From contig LR991653.1 of assembly GCA_905171695.1 (NCBI GenBank), positions 524,258 to 588,257 on the forward strand: DNA of 64,000 nucleotides, read 5' to 3'. Origin of the DNA: Candidatus Methanoperedentaceae archaeon GB37. Its GTDB lineage: Archaea; Halobacteriota; Methanosarcinia; Methanosarcinales; EX4572-44. The notes below the pieces were generated by a model. That model was not told where the DNA came from. It searched no databases and was given only the letters and a program-made list of their open reading frames with translations. Within the stretch, counting starts at the first letter, position 1; every line of letters begins with the position of its first letter. Position numbers and translations under genes: made by a program. Shown piece by piece: positions 63,085 to 64,000 of this stretch.

Positions 63085-64000
63085 CGTCCAAGCCTCTTAT
63101 GCGCCTCTGCGAGGTGATGCGCAGCTTGGGCAGCGATAAGAGACGTTTCGCCAGCAAGAACAGCGGATGCGATTATCTCTGCAAGCATCTTCGCATTCGA
63201 ACCAGGGGGTTCACCGCTGCCAGCGAGACCGAGCATCTCAAGGCATTCACGCTGGGTCTCAACACGGGTCCCCCCGCCTACGGTACCAACCTCAAGCGCG
63301 GGAAGCGTGACTGCGAGATATAGACCCTCATCAGTCTTCTCGACAGTGGTGATCGCTGTACTCCCCTCGACAACGTGTGCCACATCCTGTCCACAGGCGA
63401 TGAAGATGGCTGCTATGATATTCGCTGCATGTGCGTTGAAGCCGAGTGCGCCAGCACGGGCAGAACCGAGAAGATTCTTACGATAGTTCACCTCAACCAT
63501 CCTCATAGGATCAGCTTTAAGCTTGGAGGAGACCACCCTCTCAGGTATCACCGTCTCAGCCACAACCGTCTTACCACGCCCAAGAAGCGTGTTAATTGCC
63601 GCGGGTTTCTTGTCAACACACATGTTCCCAGAGAGCGAGACAAGCTCAACACCACTGTTCTCAGAGAGTACGAGATCGCATATAGCATCACTTGCAATCG
63701 TTACCATATTCATGCCCATAGCATCCTTCGTATCAAAACCGAGGCGAAGCCAGACATTCCTTCCCACAACGAACGGCTCAACACGCAAAAGCTCGCCATG
63801 GCGGGTGGTTCTGCCAGAAGCAGCTTTCATCCGCTCAAAGTTCTCTCCCACCCATTTGATCAGCCCGAGAGCAGCCTCAAGGCTCTCACACCTGAAGACA
63901 GGTGCACGGGTCATCATGTCCTGAAAGATATGCACCTTAACATGCCCAGCCTCCCTGATAGCAGCACAACCACGGTTCACACTCGCAACGAGCGCGCCCT
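63081..64000 (-). CDS. hmgA: HMG-CoA reductase, class I, 5' end outside window
   Basis: 306 codons are visible, open to the right edge, so the N-terminal part is missing (an ATG-less frame begins ALVASVNRGCAAIREAG). Class I motifs are present: MGMNMVTIAS, DKKPAAIN with the catalytic lysine, GALGFNAHAANIIAAIF, GQDVAHVVEGS with the catalytic aspartate, GTVGGGTRVETQRECL, and the C-terminal AHHLAEAH with the catalytic histidine. NADPH-dependent reduction of HMG-CoA to mevalonate feeds archaeal isoprenoid lipid synthesis. It overlaps the ATPase gene by 4 bp. Confidence 0.95.
   Translation of the reverse strand, partial: GALVASVNRGCAAIREAGHVKVHIFQDMMTRAPVFRCESLEAALGLIKWVGENFERMKAASGRTTRHGELLRVEPFVVGRNVWLRLGFDTKDAMGMNMVTIASDAICDLVLSENSGVELVSLSGNMCVDKKPAAINTLLGRGKTVVAETVIPERVVSSKLKADPMRMVEVNYRKNLLGSARAGALGFNAHAANIIAAIFIACGQDVAHVVEGSTAITTVEKTDEGLYLAVTLPALEVGTVGGGTRVETQRECLEMLGLAGSGEPPGSNAKMLAEIIASAVLAGETSLIAAQAAHHLAEAHKRLGR

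Overview
Reading by eye, this is a chromosomal segment of an archaeon that carries methyl-coenzyme M reductase. Archaeal markers include a two-ring Cdc48/VAT AAA ATPase, PurP, an archaeal-type signal peptidase, class I HMG-CoA reductase, an archaeal RecJ-like DHH nuclease and TATA/GGTGA expression signals. McrC (4.2-5.0 kb) and methanogenesis marker protein 3 (58.7-60.3 kb), both tied to MCR activation, point to a methanogen or an anaerobic methane/alkane oxidiser. Seven multiheme c-type cytochrome genes favour the oxidisers (ANME-1 / Syntrophoarchaeum-like lineages); that placement is inference.

Layout. 0-7.4 kb: RecJ-like nuclease, phoU, pstB, a pentaheme lipoprotein, a decayed transposase, mcrC fused to a DUF2098-like tail, an aminotransferase and hisS. 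7.4-27.5 kb: an AT-rich glycan island entered through a decayed IS630-type transposase. It holds six glycosyltransferases of GT4 type, a GT2-GtrA protein, a PMT-like membrane protein, two SDR sugar epimerases, a nucleotidyltransferase, a radical SAM/SPASM protein, a DUF362 ferredoxin protein, three tandem HprK-like P-loop proteins, and broken genes (glycosyltransferase, FkbM methyltransferase, MNT/HEPN). 27.5-33.4 kb: an ABC-2 exporter, an Lrp-type regulator, and a two-gene RND/MMPL exporter with a CARDB-type surface protein. 33.6-39.7 kb: four tandem paralogous small cytochromes, two larger relatives and a signal peptidase. 39.9-46.7 kb: membrane and CARDB-type proteins, a MinD-like ATPase, a membrane-anchored winged-helix protein, Cdc48, PRC-barrel and DUF192 proteins. 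46.7-54.2 kb: a decayed accessory island with a candidate structured RNA, broken genes, two dead transposases, a NUDIX relic and an intact katG. 54.3-64 kb: fdhD (frameshifted), a cysteine desulfurase, an FAD dehydrogenase, purP, marker protein 3, a P-type ATPase and HMG-CoA reductase, all on the minus strand.

How the parts fit. The cytochrome block looks like an exported electron-transfer module, with the adjacent signal peptidase a plausible processing enzyme. The glycan island would build a surface polysaccharide or S-layer glycan. FdhD with a cysteine desulfurase suggests a Mo/W formate dehydrogenase elsewhere. McrC and marker protein 3 serve MCR maturation although 54 kb apart. The most unusual signals are the changing spacing of one heme motif across the four tandem cytochromes, a KatG lacking the methionine of its Met-Tyr-Trp adduct, an epimerase lacking its catalytic tyrosine, and three consecutive HprK-like proteins. 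I saw no CRISPR array, tRNA or rRNA. All family names come from reading motifs; nothing was searched or computed.
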